Assembly: GCA_001792895.1 (NCBI GenBank)
Contig: MARA01000006.1
Coordinates: 682,001-746,000 of the forward strand
Direction: 5' to 3'
Origin: Lentinus brumalis
Lineage: Eukaryota; Basidiomycota; Agaricomycetes; Polyporales; Polyporaceae
Length of the DNA stretch: 64,000 bases
The notes beneath the pieces are model-generated. The model saw nothing but the letters and a program-made list of their open reading frames with translations. It made no database searches and was not told where the DNA came from. Below, one piece after another: positions 1 to 10,640 of the stretch (positions within the stretch are counted from its first letter, which is position 1; every line of letters begins with the position of its first letter). The translations under genes and the position numbers were made by a program.

Positions 1-738
1 GTTCGCGGTGAGTGGCAGTTCCAAGCGTCGGGCTGTGGACGAAGCTCACCCTGCCGTGTAAATCAGGTTGACCGCATTTGAGCTGCAGTCGCTAAAGATT
101 CCGTCGACCATGCTTTGCGACAGCATGGTTGGCTCTCTGTTCCAGCACCATCAGATTCACGGAATAGGTGAGGATTAAGGCCACTCACATGTGGAGAGGG
201 CATAGATTTACCAAGGCGATAGCTGTCGGCGCGGATCGAATCGCTCGCAACGGTGACACAGCAAACAAGGTAAGCTGGGAGGATACGGCGGGATCATCGA
301 ACCTTGACTATTGTGCATGCCAGATTGGAACCTACAACGCAGCAGTATTAGCCGCACGCCACGGCATCCCGTTCATCGTGGTCGCTCCCGTGAGCACGGT
401 CGACCTGGAAATAGCGGACGGTAGCAGGTGGGCAGAGTCTGATCTGCTCTCAGACTAAGAACGTGCTGATCTTATATACTGTTCGCAGCATCCCGATCGA
501 ACAGCGCCCGGCAATCGAAGCATGTCTGGTGCGAGGTGCGCTGTTCCCAACGGTGCTGAACGCGGACGGAGTGAAGGAGCAGGCGACGGTGATGGTTACG
601 CCCGAGGGGCTGGAGGGGGTGTACAACCCGAGTTTCGACGTGACGCCTGCGAGCCTGATCACCGCCATCGTGACCGAGAAGGGTGTTGCGGTCAAGAAGG
701 CGGGAGAAGATGCGTTCGACTTGACGCCGATAGTCTGA
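1..738 (+). CDS. MRI1: methylthioribose-1-phosphate isomerase, 3' part
   Basis: This enzyme of the methionine salvage pathway converts 5-methylthioribose-1-phosphate to the ribulose form in the cytosol. The gene enters from the left edge, so only C-terminal exons are seen. They read [63 protein letters not shown] and IPIEQRP, which are hallmark MtnA/eIF2B-like motifs including the catalytic Cys-Asp neighbourhood (CDSM) and the GADR loop. Supported exons are 67-167, about 199/206-269, 324-427 and 489-738. The 270-323 and 428-488 introns join in frame. The 167/199 junction does not: only a 31-nt intron keeps the frame, so either that intron is very short or one base is missing. Stop codon ends at 738. 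Identity is secure; the second junction is not. Confidence 0.9.
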
Positions 739-1417
739 TAGCCTCGCGTTGGGGCTACTGCGCTTCGCGGGCCTCCGACTGTATTATATAGAGGGTTCTC
801 CCGCCCCGTTAGCTCCTGCTAGCTCCCCTCTTGCTGCTATGCGACCTGCTTCACCCCCTCCGGCTGTTCCCCGCCGCTCCCGACGCATGGATCGCAGAAC
901 CCTGGAGGCGAGTTTGCCGACCGGCATCAGTCTCGAGTAGTCGCGGCGAGCTTGGCGTTGGGCGGCTGATGTCGATGCTTCCTCCTGCTTGACATTGCAC
1001 AGGACAATGAGACGCCATCGCGGTTGCTGCCTGTCTGAACAGGATCAAGATCACGACTGGGCGACATCGGGAGCCACAGGCCCCGAGGACGGCGTACGAG
1101 CCCGGGCTGTGAGTTGCGGGCAGGAGGCCACCGTCCCAAGCAGCAGCCCGGTCTGAATAACAATCAGCTCGGCTTGGGTAGCGACCTGTAGCGACGGGCG
1201 CGATTGGCTGGGGCGGGAGAACGGAATGCACAGACGTCCCAAGCACACGCGCGTGGCCCGCTTCGATCGACTGTCGAGTAACTGTGTAGCCGCTCCGCTT
1301 TATGTCGCCCTAGTTTCTCCTTCCCTCCGCCTTCTCTTTCTCTCCCCGTCTCCCGCCTCCCCCTCTCCCTTCGCCCACCACCGCCGACCCTACGTCGTAC
1401 ACAACGAGCTCGTCCTA
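739..1417. other. intergenic, promoter side of the lysozyme-like gene
   Basis: No gene is recognised here. The last 110 bases (about 1305-1395) are a strong pyrimidine-rich tract, a common feature just upstream of well-expressed fungal genes. Open frames in the stretch have no splice or motif support. Confidence 0.6.
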
Positions 1418-2778
1418 ATGAAGCTGTCCGCTCCTTTCGTAATTATTCTCGCCACCGCCCTCGGCGTCGTCGAGGCCTCCAGCCATGATGGCCTCTCCGG
1501 ACGCATGGCCCGTCACCACAACGTCAACGTTGCCCGCGACGACACTGTCGCCCGCCGTGCCGCGACAGGCAAGCGCTGCAAGGCTCGCACCAGCACTGTG
1601 AGTTGTTCTTCTTTTCCCGCGAGGAAGCAAGTTTTCGGTTCGGGCGCGGCCTGACCCTGCAAATCAGCTTGCTTCGACCTCGACCTCGACCTCCACCCAG
1701 CACTCCACTTCTTCGCACAAGGCCACCTCCACGAAGAAGGCGGCGCCTACTGCGCTGACCACGGACAAGGACGACAACAAGAGCGAGTCCTCGGGCGGTG
1801 GCAACAAGCCCATCGGCAACGTGAGCGGACTCATCCGCATCACCGACTCTTCCTGCGGCAGCCCCGGTGCTACCCGTACGTCATCAAACCCCGCAGACGT
1901 GTTGTGTATGCACCTGCTGATCTGGGATTACAGAGGACATCACCGCCACCCACGGTCCCAATGGCAACATCGACTGGTTCAACTGTGGCGTCGATGCTGG
2001 AGGCTGGAGGCCGCCCATGGTCACGGTTGACGACGTCGTGACCGTGCCGCTGGACCAGGCAGTCAAGGAGTCTGGCAGCCCATTCAAGGCATGCGCGGCG
2101 TACATTGACACCTTCACGAAGTACGCCAACGAGCACAACAGTGAGTCATGCACATCAGAAAACCTATCGTGGATGTTTGGCCAACCGTACCTTCCAGTTC
2201 CCCCCATCATCATTGCCTCGATTGCCATGCAGGAGAGCTCTTGCAACCCGCACACCGTCGGTGGTGGTGGCGAGCAGGGTCTTATGCAGATCACGAAGGA
2301 CAAGTGCGGTGGCGCGCCCGGCGGCAACTGCCAAGATATCGTGAGTTCGAACCTGTGAGCCTGATGGGCGTTGTGTTGATAGCCTTGCAGGACTACAACA
2401 TCAGGACCGGTGTCGCCTTCTTCGCCAACACCCTCAAGGAGAACGGCGGCAGTCTGCTGAAGACTATTGGCAACTACAACGGCTGGCCTGACAAGATGAC
2501 GATCGTACGTAACCATGCGTGTTCGTACTATGCCTGCACCGCTCACATGGATTCCATAGGCATCCGCCACCGCGGCCCAGCACAGCGACTGCTGCTTGTG
2601 CATGAACAATCTTGACTAGTTCGTAACCATCCCGGCTTCGCCCTCGCTGTGGTGCTTACTTCCCCGCCTTCCTCACAGCTTGCAGCAGACCATGAACGGC
2701 TGGTTCCTGAACAAGGACCCGTACAAGGCCCACATGGGCAAGTACTTCAACCTCGACGTGTGCCCCGGCCGCGGGTAA
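1418..2778 (+). CDS. secreted lysozyme-like protein (SLT/GH23 fold)
   Basis: Predicted secreted protein with a lysozyme/lytic transglycosylase-like domain, so it could cleave peptidoglycan or a related glycan outside the cell. The start at 1418 gives a signal peptide (MKLSAPFVIILATALGVVEA). A Ser/Thr/Lys-rich linker follows, with an STSTSTST run. The catalytic region shows IASIAMQESSCNPH, with the likely catalytic Glu, then GGGGEQGLMQITKDKCGG, the SLT signature, and later GNYNGWP and LNKDPYKAHMGKYFNLDVC. Seven exons splice in frame: 1418-1597, 1668-1875, 1934-2140, 2198-2340, 2391-2504, 2560-2618 and 2679-2778. The sixth exon stops two bases into a codon (TA|C) that would look like a stop if left unspliced. 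Similar proteins are known in basidiomycetes; substrate and role are inferred. Confidence 0.85.
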
Positions 2779-3339
2779 TCTGCTGTCGCGGTCGTTGTCC
2801 TTCTGATGGTCTCTGGTCGACGCGCCGGGCGCATCCTACTGATGGGTTTGGACTCTGTAACACCACCATTCCCCTATACCCCCGCCTGTGAACGAGTACT
2901 GAACCGTGATCTGCGCTACCTCTGGGAGAGTGAGGGTTATACGTACATATGAGTACAGTGGCCTTCCGTAGCGTCGCGGAATACACCTGCTGTGCATGTC
3001 GAGAATACTATACAGCCTACCTGATTACAAGTAAGAACGAGTCAAACCTTTTGCATAGCACCGAAGCGTGCTGGGTCGGTGCACGCGACATGACGGAGTT
3101 CGTGCATGGGCGGCTATCGTCGTCATTTCGAGAGCTTCGTCGATTCTTGGTGGCGTCGGTGATCTTGTTTCTCTTCCTGACTTTGTGTCTCGCTCGACTC
3201 TCTGCTTTCGTGCTTGTTGCTTCACGCTGTTCACCGTTTCAACTGCTGATTGTTCCCCAACTTAACGCTGATAAAGACGTCAGACCACAATCGAGACTCC
3301 ATCCAGATCTGATTCCTTTCGAAGCCCAACGCGCACACC
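2779..3339. other. intergenic between lysozyme-like gene and PP5
   Basis: Holds the 3' flank of the upstream gene and the promoter of the phosphatase gene. No RNA gene, repeat or coding signal is recognised. Confidence 0.5.
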
Positions 3340-6000
3340 ATGTCGAGCAGCAGCGACACTTCCTCAACACCGCTATCCTCCCCGTCCACCTCCCAGCCGC
3401 CATCGCCACAGCTCGCGAAGCTAAGCTTGCAGGATATCTCGGATGAGGCCAGGGCAGAGGCCGCGAGGCTGAAGGCGGAGGCGAACAAGGCGTTTACAGG
3501 TGCGTCCGAGCTTGTCTTTGTTTCTCCTGACTCTGTCTGCACAAGAACTCACTTCTGTGCGATCGGCTTGCATTGTTGCGTGTGTCTCGGGGTGTAGCAC
3601 ATGACTTCAACAAGGCGGCGGAGCTGTACAGCGAGGCGATAGAGAAGAATCCCTTGGATCCGACGCTGTGGTGTAATCGCGCGTACACCAGGATCAAGCT
3701 CGAGGAACACGGTTATGGGCTCATAGATGCCAGTGCGTATACGGTGTTCCATCATCCTGGTTACAAGGTTTGCTCACGCGAATGACGCAATGCAGCTACG
3801 GCTATCGAACTCGACCCGAAGTACGCCAAGGCGTATTACCGGTACGTCGCCGTCTCTGCATGCCCTCAAAATCCCGCCAACCTCTTTTCCCCCACCCGCA
3901 ACTGTCCATGATTACAGGCGAGCAACATGTTACCTGCAGACGTTGAAATACAAGCAGGCCATTGCGGACTTCAAGAAGCTCCTCACGCTCGAGCCGCAAA
4001 ACCAGCTTGTGCGGATGCAGCTCGACAGCACGCAGAAGATTCTGCGGAAAGTTGAGTTTGAGAAGGTACGTTGTGCGGTATACCTAGCATTGCAGTGATG
4101 GGGTTCAGCGGTTTGCAGGCTATCGAAATGGAGGAGGAGAAGAGCGCTGTCCTGCGGTGTTACGAGATCATCACCGAAGGTACGTCAACGACCATCGTAT
4201 GGGGTCTCATGGTGGCAACTCATTACTGGCAGGCGGGTGCGACGTCGACAAGGGCTACACCGGACCCGTGCTGCCCACCGGAGAAGACGGGAAGTTCACT
4301 ATCACGATCGACTTCATCCGGAACATGATCGCGTACTTCAAGGAGGGCAAGTCAATACCACGCAGGTACGTCTGGGAGATCGTGCTCGGGGCGCACTCGT
4401 ATTTCGAGAAGGAGGAGAGCATGGTCACCCTGGACGTCGAGGACGGCATGACTGTGGATGTGATCGGGATGTCCATGGTAGGTTCCATCGCAATATATCT
4501 TCCTTCCCCCGCGTACAGTGTGATGGACTCGTCTCCCAGGCCAGCTATACGACTATCTGCACCTGCTGTCGCTCACGGGGGAGCCGAGCGAAAAGCACTG
4601 CCTGCTCATGAACGGGGACTTGGTCGACCGTGGATCGTGGTCCGTCGAGGTCATCCTCATCGCCCTCGCGTTCAAGTGTGAGTGCTCAGTATCTCCGTAC
4701 AGCGTTTTATCTGGCTGAAATCGGCTCGAAGGGCTGTACCCGAAGCGGATGTACATCAACCGTGGCAACCACGAGGCGAAGGAAATGAACCGCACATATG
4801 GCTTCGAGGGCGAGGCGAAGCACAAGTTTGGCGAACAGACATACAAGGCAAGTATCACCCTTGATGTCTTGGCTGCACCGTGGACGACCTGCTGACTTGC
4901 TTGCCAGCTCTTCGCACACGTATTCACAGCGAGTGCGTGCATCCCTACCTTGCAGCTAATACGTTGGGGCTGATGAGCTTCTCCCGCGCACAGTGCCGCT
5001 GGCGACTCTCATCTCCGCAACACAGCCCCCGTCAGGCCCGACGAAGGACGTCATTCTCTCGCCGGAAGGCAAGAAGCGGTACTTCGTCGTGCACGGTGGC
5101 CTGTTCAGCAAGGACGGCGTCACGCTTGACGAGATTCGCAAGATCCAGCGAATTGGCCACCAACCAGGACAAGAAGGCCTTATGTGTAAGTAGTGTCCAT
5201 GTTTGCTCGCCGCATCTCGGAGCCGTACTAATACGCGATTGTCTACTCTCTTAGGCGAGGTGAGTATCCCCGACTCCGGCGTTAAGATAATCGTACCTTC
5301 CGGGCGGTCAACTGACGGATCCGGGAATAGCTGCTGTGGACGGACCCCCAGGAACTCCCGGGGAGGGGACCAAGCAAGCGTGTAAGTTACTGTCCCGTTT
5401 CAGGGACTCTGCACGGTTGCTCCGTACCAGGCTGACATGTGTCGCGTGTCTCCTCTATTAGGGTGTCGGAATCGCGTTTGGTCCCGATGTCACGAAACGA
5501 TGGTGTGAGCTTAACGGGGTCACGGGAGTTATTCGCAGCCACGAAGTCCGTCAAGGTAGGTTACAACTCTGTCGACATGCCTCTTCCTTCGGTCCGAGGC
5601 TGACAAACTGTGTGACTTGCCAGACGGTTACTCCGTAGAGCATGGCGGCCTATGCACAACGGTGAGCAAGCGATACTGTCGTCGAGCCGGCCTGGAACGT
5701 TGACTGACGACCGCACCATCCACGCCCGACTCCTCGTTTTGCAATGAATATTACAGGTGTTCTCAGCGCCAAACTACGTCGACCAAGCCGGCAACAAGGG
5801 CGCCTTCGTAAGCTCCGTCACCTCGGCCTGGTGGCTGCAGGCACGCTCAACCATGCTGACCCATACTTGATTTCGCACCCGCGCAGATTCGTATCGACGC
5901 GGCCGGCTCGCAGACATACACGCAGTTTGATGCGCAACCACACCCGCCGATGAAGCCCATGGCGTACGCGTCGAACGGTCTGGCCAGCCTGCTCATGTAA
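3340..6000 (+). CDS. PPT1: serine/threonine protein phosphatase 5 (TPR-PP5), with apparent frameshift
   Basis: PP5 is a PPP-family phosphatase whose N-terminal TPR repeats bind Hsp90. After a Ser/Pro-rich start, TPR helices are visible (LKAEANKAF, FNKAAELYSEAIEKNP, AIELDPKYAKAYYRRA, YKQAIADFKKLLTLEPQN). Catalytic motifs follow: NGDLVDRGS, RGNHE, VVHGGLFS, MCELLWTDP, GPDVTK, IRSHEV, VFSAPNY, then PMKPMAYAS before the stop at 6000. The first metal motif (GDVHG) is out of frame: the run GGG at 4466-4468 lacks one base, so the frame reads GMSM instead of GDVH. The following exon fits only the GDVHG frame. A 5-nt exon (5255-5259) supplies the C and E of MCELLW. The intron at 4848-4907 begins with GC. 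Family identity is certain; integrity of the reading frame is not. Confidence 0.92.
5255..5259 (+). other. 5-nt micro-exon of PP5
   Basis: The bases GCGAG lie between an acceptor TTAG and a donor GTGAGT. They complete the Cys codon (T|GC) and give the Glu of the conserved MC(D/E)LLW motif. Flanking introns are 5186-5254 and 5260-5330. Skipping it would break the frame. Confidence 0.8.
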
Positions 6001-6819
6001 GCTAGCGACGCGGCCATTCGCCGTCAGAGGCCGCACATCGCGTCGGGTATGTCCTTCCGCTGTCACGGCGTTCGTTATGCTATACAGGCGCAGCGCTGAC
6101 CTTTGACATGATCACAGTCGAATGTCGGCAACGAAACGAGAGAGCTCCGCTCTGCGCTCCGGGCATGACTGGCAGGGTCGGCCTGTGGTGAGACAGTGTA
6201 TGAGGGAGAGGGGAAAGGATGCTGTAGGCTGCTGTTACGATAGGTTTCCGTGTAGGCGACGATACTGCGGGCTTGCTGTTGTAGGCCGGCTCGGACGGGT
6301 TTACGCCGCCGACCTGTGCTATATTCTACGTCCATCTTGCTTGGCATCGCGGAGCGCATTGATGACAGACTGGACCACGCCCTGTTCACACTTCGGACGC
6401 TCGGGCGTCGGCGCGTTCCGTACCGCTGCGCATACACCGGGTATGTAGTTGATGAGTCTCTCTACGCGGAACAGCATCGGGTTCGGGTCCTTTGGACAGG
6501 CTTCGTGGGTGCGGATGAGCTCGCTGGTTTGGGTGACAATGCCGTGTGCTGGCTCGAGCAGGATCCGACGTGCCATCGGAGGTACAGCGTGATGGCACGG
6601 CAATAGGTGGGCATTGCGAGAATGTATCCTCAAGGGTAGGTCTGCTGGGGCAGATTGGCGCGGTTTGGAGGTTGTAGAGACGCCAGCCGGTGGCTAACCG
6701 TCGAACCTAGACACTTGCCTGTTATGGGCATGTTATAGCGTCGGGTAACCCCTCCAGCGGTTCGCACTGATCCGTTGCACCCCGATGGTCACTTCATTGC
6801 TACAAATCGCAAGGCTTGG
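6001..6819. other. intergenic after PP5
   Basis: Tail-to-tail spacer between the phosphatase (+) and the dynamin gene (-). The open frames here show no recognised domain and no consistent splice pattern. Nothing else is seen. Confidence 0.5.
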
Positions 6820-6888
6820 CTACTGTACACGCGTATAGATGCCTAGTGTACATGCGTATAGATGCCTACTGTACATGCGTATAGGTGC
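6820..6888. repeat. 23-bp tandem repeat, three copies
   Basis: Three adjacent 23-bp units start at 6820, 6843 and 6866 and share the core GTACA(C/T)GCGTATAGATGC with one or two changes each. The array lies about 120 bp beyond the stop codon of the dynamin gene, in the spacer between two convergent genes. Confidence 0.9.
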
Positions 6889-7005
6889 TGTTAAGTATGT
6901 GGCCGCTTGAAGGCGTAGGTAGTGATTGATGTATGCAAAAGACCCGATATTCAAGACAGCGTGGGGAGCACTGATATCCAAGGACAGCGATTCTCAATCG
7001 CAGGA

Positions 7006-10000
7006 TCACATACCAAAGTTGAACAAGGCGCGCTGCACGTTCTCCAGCCTCTTCTTCTTTGTGAGCAGCTCGTCGCGCGTCGCGACGATGGTCGGCTCTT
7101 CTGCGACGTACTCGTTGCATCTCTCGGCCGAGCGCGCCGTCCCGAGCCCGAGACGCTCGAACAGCAGCTGCTGGAGCTGCTTCACGAAGGCGTACAGGAA
7201 ATGGTGGTCGATCGACAGCGGGATGTAGTCGATGACGCGCTGTTTCCGCGGACATGAGCGTCCTGCGCAAGGCAAGAACGGGGGGACACACCTTGTACGC
7301 AACTTGGAAGTAGGCTCGCACTTCCGCCATCACTTGCAGCTCCTCCTCGTAGATATCCGGAGGGTTCAGTTTCCCAAGGTCATCCTCACCGATCCCAGTA
7401 TAACCCAACTTCGCGAGGTTTGCAAGCGTCTCCGCCACGAGCTGCTGCCTGGCGGAGTCGTCAGCCGGCGCCGGTGCGACTCTAGCGGGCTGTCTAGGAG
7501 AAGCGGTGTTTGCGAATTCGAACGGATTGGCAGCGGGGGCCAGTGCAGCATTGACAGTCGGGGTCTGCTCTGCAGAACGCTGACCTGGACTCAAAAAGAA
7601 AGGGGGCGGTCTCGCAGAAGCCGGAGTTGGCGATGCAGTCTGTGGCGTTACCAGAGTGCCGGCAGGCTCGCTGAGAGCGACCCGTTTCGCATGGTGTGCG
7701 TCCGCTGGCGCAGGCTTAGGATCAGGGTTCGTTGGAGCCTTCGCCGGCGTCCCAGTCACTGTACCATGATCAATGCACACACGTATCTAAGATGAAAAGG
7801 TTGACTCACATGATGTGCTGAAGGAGAATGACCCCAATGAGGGAGTCGGTGCCGAAATTGCTGGCGTGACGCGCTCCACAGGACCCTTGCCCGCGCGAGC
7901 ATCTTTGTACTTTGCCAGCCACTTGTCTCGAGACTCCTGGAAGTAGTGGTTGTTCTGGGTGAACGGCGAAGTTTCAAGCTCCAAGATCGTCTTCAGCTGG
8001 CTGACAGTTGTGTCTGCGCAAGTCTTCATGAGCTCGAGCGTAACCGGGCTGCAAGACAAATGTGAGCGTGAGACGGCAGCCAGCGAGACCATACTGACCC
8101 CACGACAGTCTTGAGGGCGTTATAGCGCTCAAAGTACTCGTGGACGAGGGCCTTGACAGACTCCTTGAAGGCGTCCTGTACCTCTTCGAAACACCCCAAT
8201 GCTGACGCATGCCAGGAATTCTGGAAGTCCTGGAGGAGTGCAAGCTTTGCGGCATAGGGGACGTTGCCTGGGAGCTCGCGAGTGATAGAGCTGGTTCACG
8301 ACGACGACAGGCATATGTGAGCTATCCATCTCGAGGGCAGACGGAAAACCTTACCTGCTGATATGCGCTTTCACGTCTTCCAGATAATAGACCTTGCCCG
8401 CAAACTGTTTGCTTCGCGCACTCCGGTCATTGGTGTCAACCCGAAGGTACTCGGAGATGTCGCGCGGGGCCTGCGTCTGATCTTTGTACGGCACGAAGGG
8501 CGGCGCAGATGCACGGATGTTCATCTTGAAGGCTTCGTATGTGCGCCGTGTGCTCTGAACGATAGCGGTGTTGGTGGGAGACCCGCGGACGCGCTGGGCA
8601 AGCTCGCTGCAGAAGCTCGTGACGAGAGCGAGGACAAAGGCAGTCGGCTCGGCCGTGATTGGTGGTGGAAGCTTTGCCAGCTGGGCGTTGCAGCTCTCGA
8701 GTTGCAAAGCGACCTGGTCAAGAATACGAGGCAATCTGTTCAATCAAAAAGTTGAGAGTGCGATCGACAGCGGAGACAAGCGTATAGGTCTTACGACTCG
8801 CGGATGATATGCGTCAACAACGAGCTCAAGTTCTGAACCAGGTTCGCGGTGCCGAATCGGTGCTGGTGAGTCGAGCTCGACCAAGGGGCGGTGCTCTGGA
8901 AGAAGGACAGTTCAGCGGCGCGAGCATCTGCTCCGGTAATACCGCGCGTCCGCTCGTCATCGTCCGGTTGGCGAGTGCAGTAGTAGCCATGGCGGAGCGA
9001 GTGGCGGCGACCCTCGAGGACCTCCAGCCACATGCTCCGTGCCTTCGTCGACCCAGAAGAGAGCGTGTCCGGCTTCGTCAGCACGCCTACATGGATTGTC
9101 AACCACGGGAACAACACGATATGGTGACGATGACGGTACCAATTGTCCGCGAGCCACTAGGATCGGCGAGTTTTGCAAGCCGTGCGGCCTTCTGATTCTC
9201 GATGTCATCTGAGGAAGGTAAGTGCGCAATCGAAAGTAAACCACATGTATGGCTTACCACTCATGGGCAGAGTAACGAGGATCAGACTGTTGCCCTCGAT
9301 GTACGAACGGACGAGATCTTCCACGAGTTGGACGACGTCCGCTTCCGCGTTCTGGACGATACCCGGAAGGTCAACGAAGGACAAGTCCGCGAGGTCCGGC
9401 CCCTTTAGCTCCACGCAGACGACGTTCCTCGAGAAAAGAAGCGACTTTGGGCCCTTCAGCGACTTCCCGGACTTGAAGTCCTCTTCGCTCATGGACAAGA
9501 ACTTTGACGGCTCTGAATCGGGGTTCAGAACCGCTGCTTGCGCGCGTCGCAACATCGGCTCGACGTCGCCTTTATCTGTCAATAGTGGACCGAAATCCTC
9601 CTCTTCGACCTCGTCAAGTCTCGTGTTCCCGTCGTACTCCCAGCGTATCTTGATCTGACAGGACCAGCCTTCCGACGAGTGTGCAAGTCGGCACTCCATA
9701 GGACACCTGGTGCACGTTCCTGCATCGCGCGGGACGCTGATCTACAGTGACAACGTATCCGTGGCAAAATGAGTGTCAGTTCACGTACATGCCTCGCTGA
9801 AGGCTGCATTGCACTCACCCCAGAGATGGCTTCGACCAGACTTGACTTTCCGGCGCTTTGATTGCCAATGACTACAATCCGAGGTAGCTCGAGATCGATA
9901 TGTGCGCTGCAGGGAATCCGGATCCATGATCAGAGCCCATGTTTGTTCTATCTATGAATCCAGCGGAGTGGCGTAGGGGGTGGCACACTGCTCGGCCACC

Positions 10001-10154
10001 ACGGAAACTCTTCGAGCAAAAAAATTGAAGCAATTAGGAGGAGATTAACGTACCCTAATGCCCGCAGCTGTCCAACGAACTCAATCAGCTCCTTCGAGCT
10101 CTTCCCGTAGTCACTATTGAGCAGTGTGGCATGACGACTTGTCTGAGATTCCAT
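7006..10154 (-). CDS. dynamin-family GTPase with Pro/Ala-rich insert before GED
   Basis: Large GTPase of the dynamin superfamily, expected to polymerise on membranes and remodel or cut them. From the N-terminus: a short lead (MESQTSRHATLL), then GNQSAGKSSLVEAISG (G1 P-loop), TCTRCPME (G2 region), FVDLPGIV (G3) and VLTKPD (G4). A helical stalk region follows (LPRILDQVALQLE, ELPGNVPYAAKLALLQDF). The C-terminus is a GTPase effector domain (VIDYIPLSIDHHFLYAF to LENVQRALFNFGM). No PH domain is visible; in its place is a stretch rich in Pro, Ala and Ser. That layout is closer to Mx/Vps1-like proteins than to classical dynamin, but which subfamily is not settled. The gene has many short introns; the first joins at GG|C before AHIDLELP. 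It is head to head with an Argonaute gene. Confidence 0.88.
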
Positions 10155-10640
10155 CGTCGCGCAGCCGTACGAATAAATCTCGGAACCGTATTGCCGGAAG
10201 AAAATTTATGAAAGGCTAGACTGGAGTGGCGAAGGTACCGTGCAGCAAAAGGGGGCAGGAGGAGTACATAGCAGGAGACGCCCTAATACTTAAAACGCGT
10301 CGCGACGCGTGTATAGGCGCTCTCACCGGCAGTTATCGGCGGCTGCGCGGGGGCGTGACCATGGCACGGAAAGACACGTGTTCTGCTTGGGCGCGCCTCG
10401 GGAACGCGACTCACCTTCAACTCTGACCACGTCACCACGACGTCGTCTCCGTCTGCGCTGGCTCGGAGTTGAAGTTGAGTGCTCGCGCTTGCTGTATCTA
10501 TTCTCTCAGTTATTGGCTTGTTGTGCATACTGTGAGTTGTCCGGTCGTCAAAGAGTCAAGAGCACGATCTAGTTGTCAGCCTACAACGTGAAGGAGAAAA
10601 TCAAGCACTATCGAGCAAAGAACGCACCCTCAAGAACACG
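10155..10640. promoter_or_regulatory. bidirectional promoter region, dynamin / Argonaute
   Basis: A 486-bp gap separates the two start codons on opposite strands, so both promoters must lie here. It contains the perfect 16-bp palindrome ACGCGTCGCGACGCGT at 10295-10310, which holds two MluI-box (ACGCGT) hexamers, the motif bound by MBF-type factors in other fungi. Function of the motif here is inference. Confidence 0.55.

Noticed and set aside
4441..4480. True loss of metal ligands (GMSMG) as an evolved pseudophosphatase
   Set aside because: The next exon does not fit that frame and one added G restores GDVHG exactly, so a single-base deletion is simpler than evolved substitutions.
6122..6606. 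Small overlapping frames after PP5 as a gene
   Set aside because: No start context, splice pattern or domain; frames on both strands are of similar quality, as expected by chance.
7232..7795. Open frame of 187 codons on + strand
   Set aside because: Overlaps antisense to the dynamin gene's Pro/Ala-rich and GED exons; no motif.
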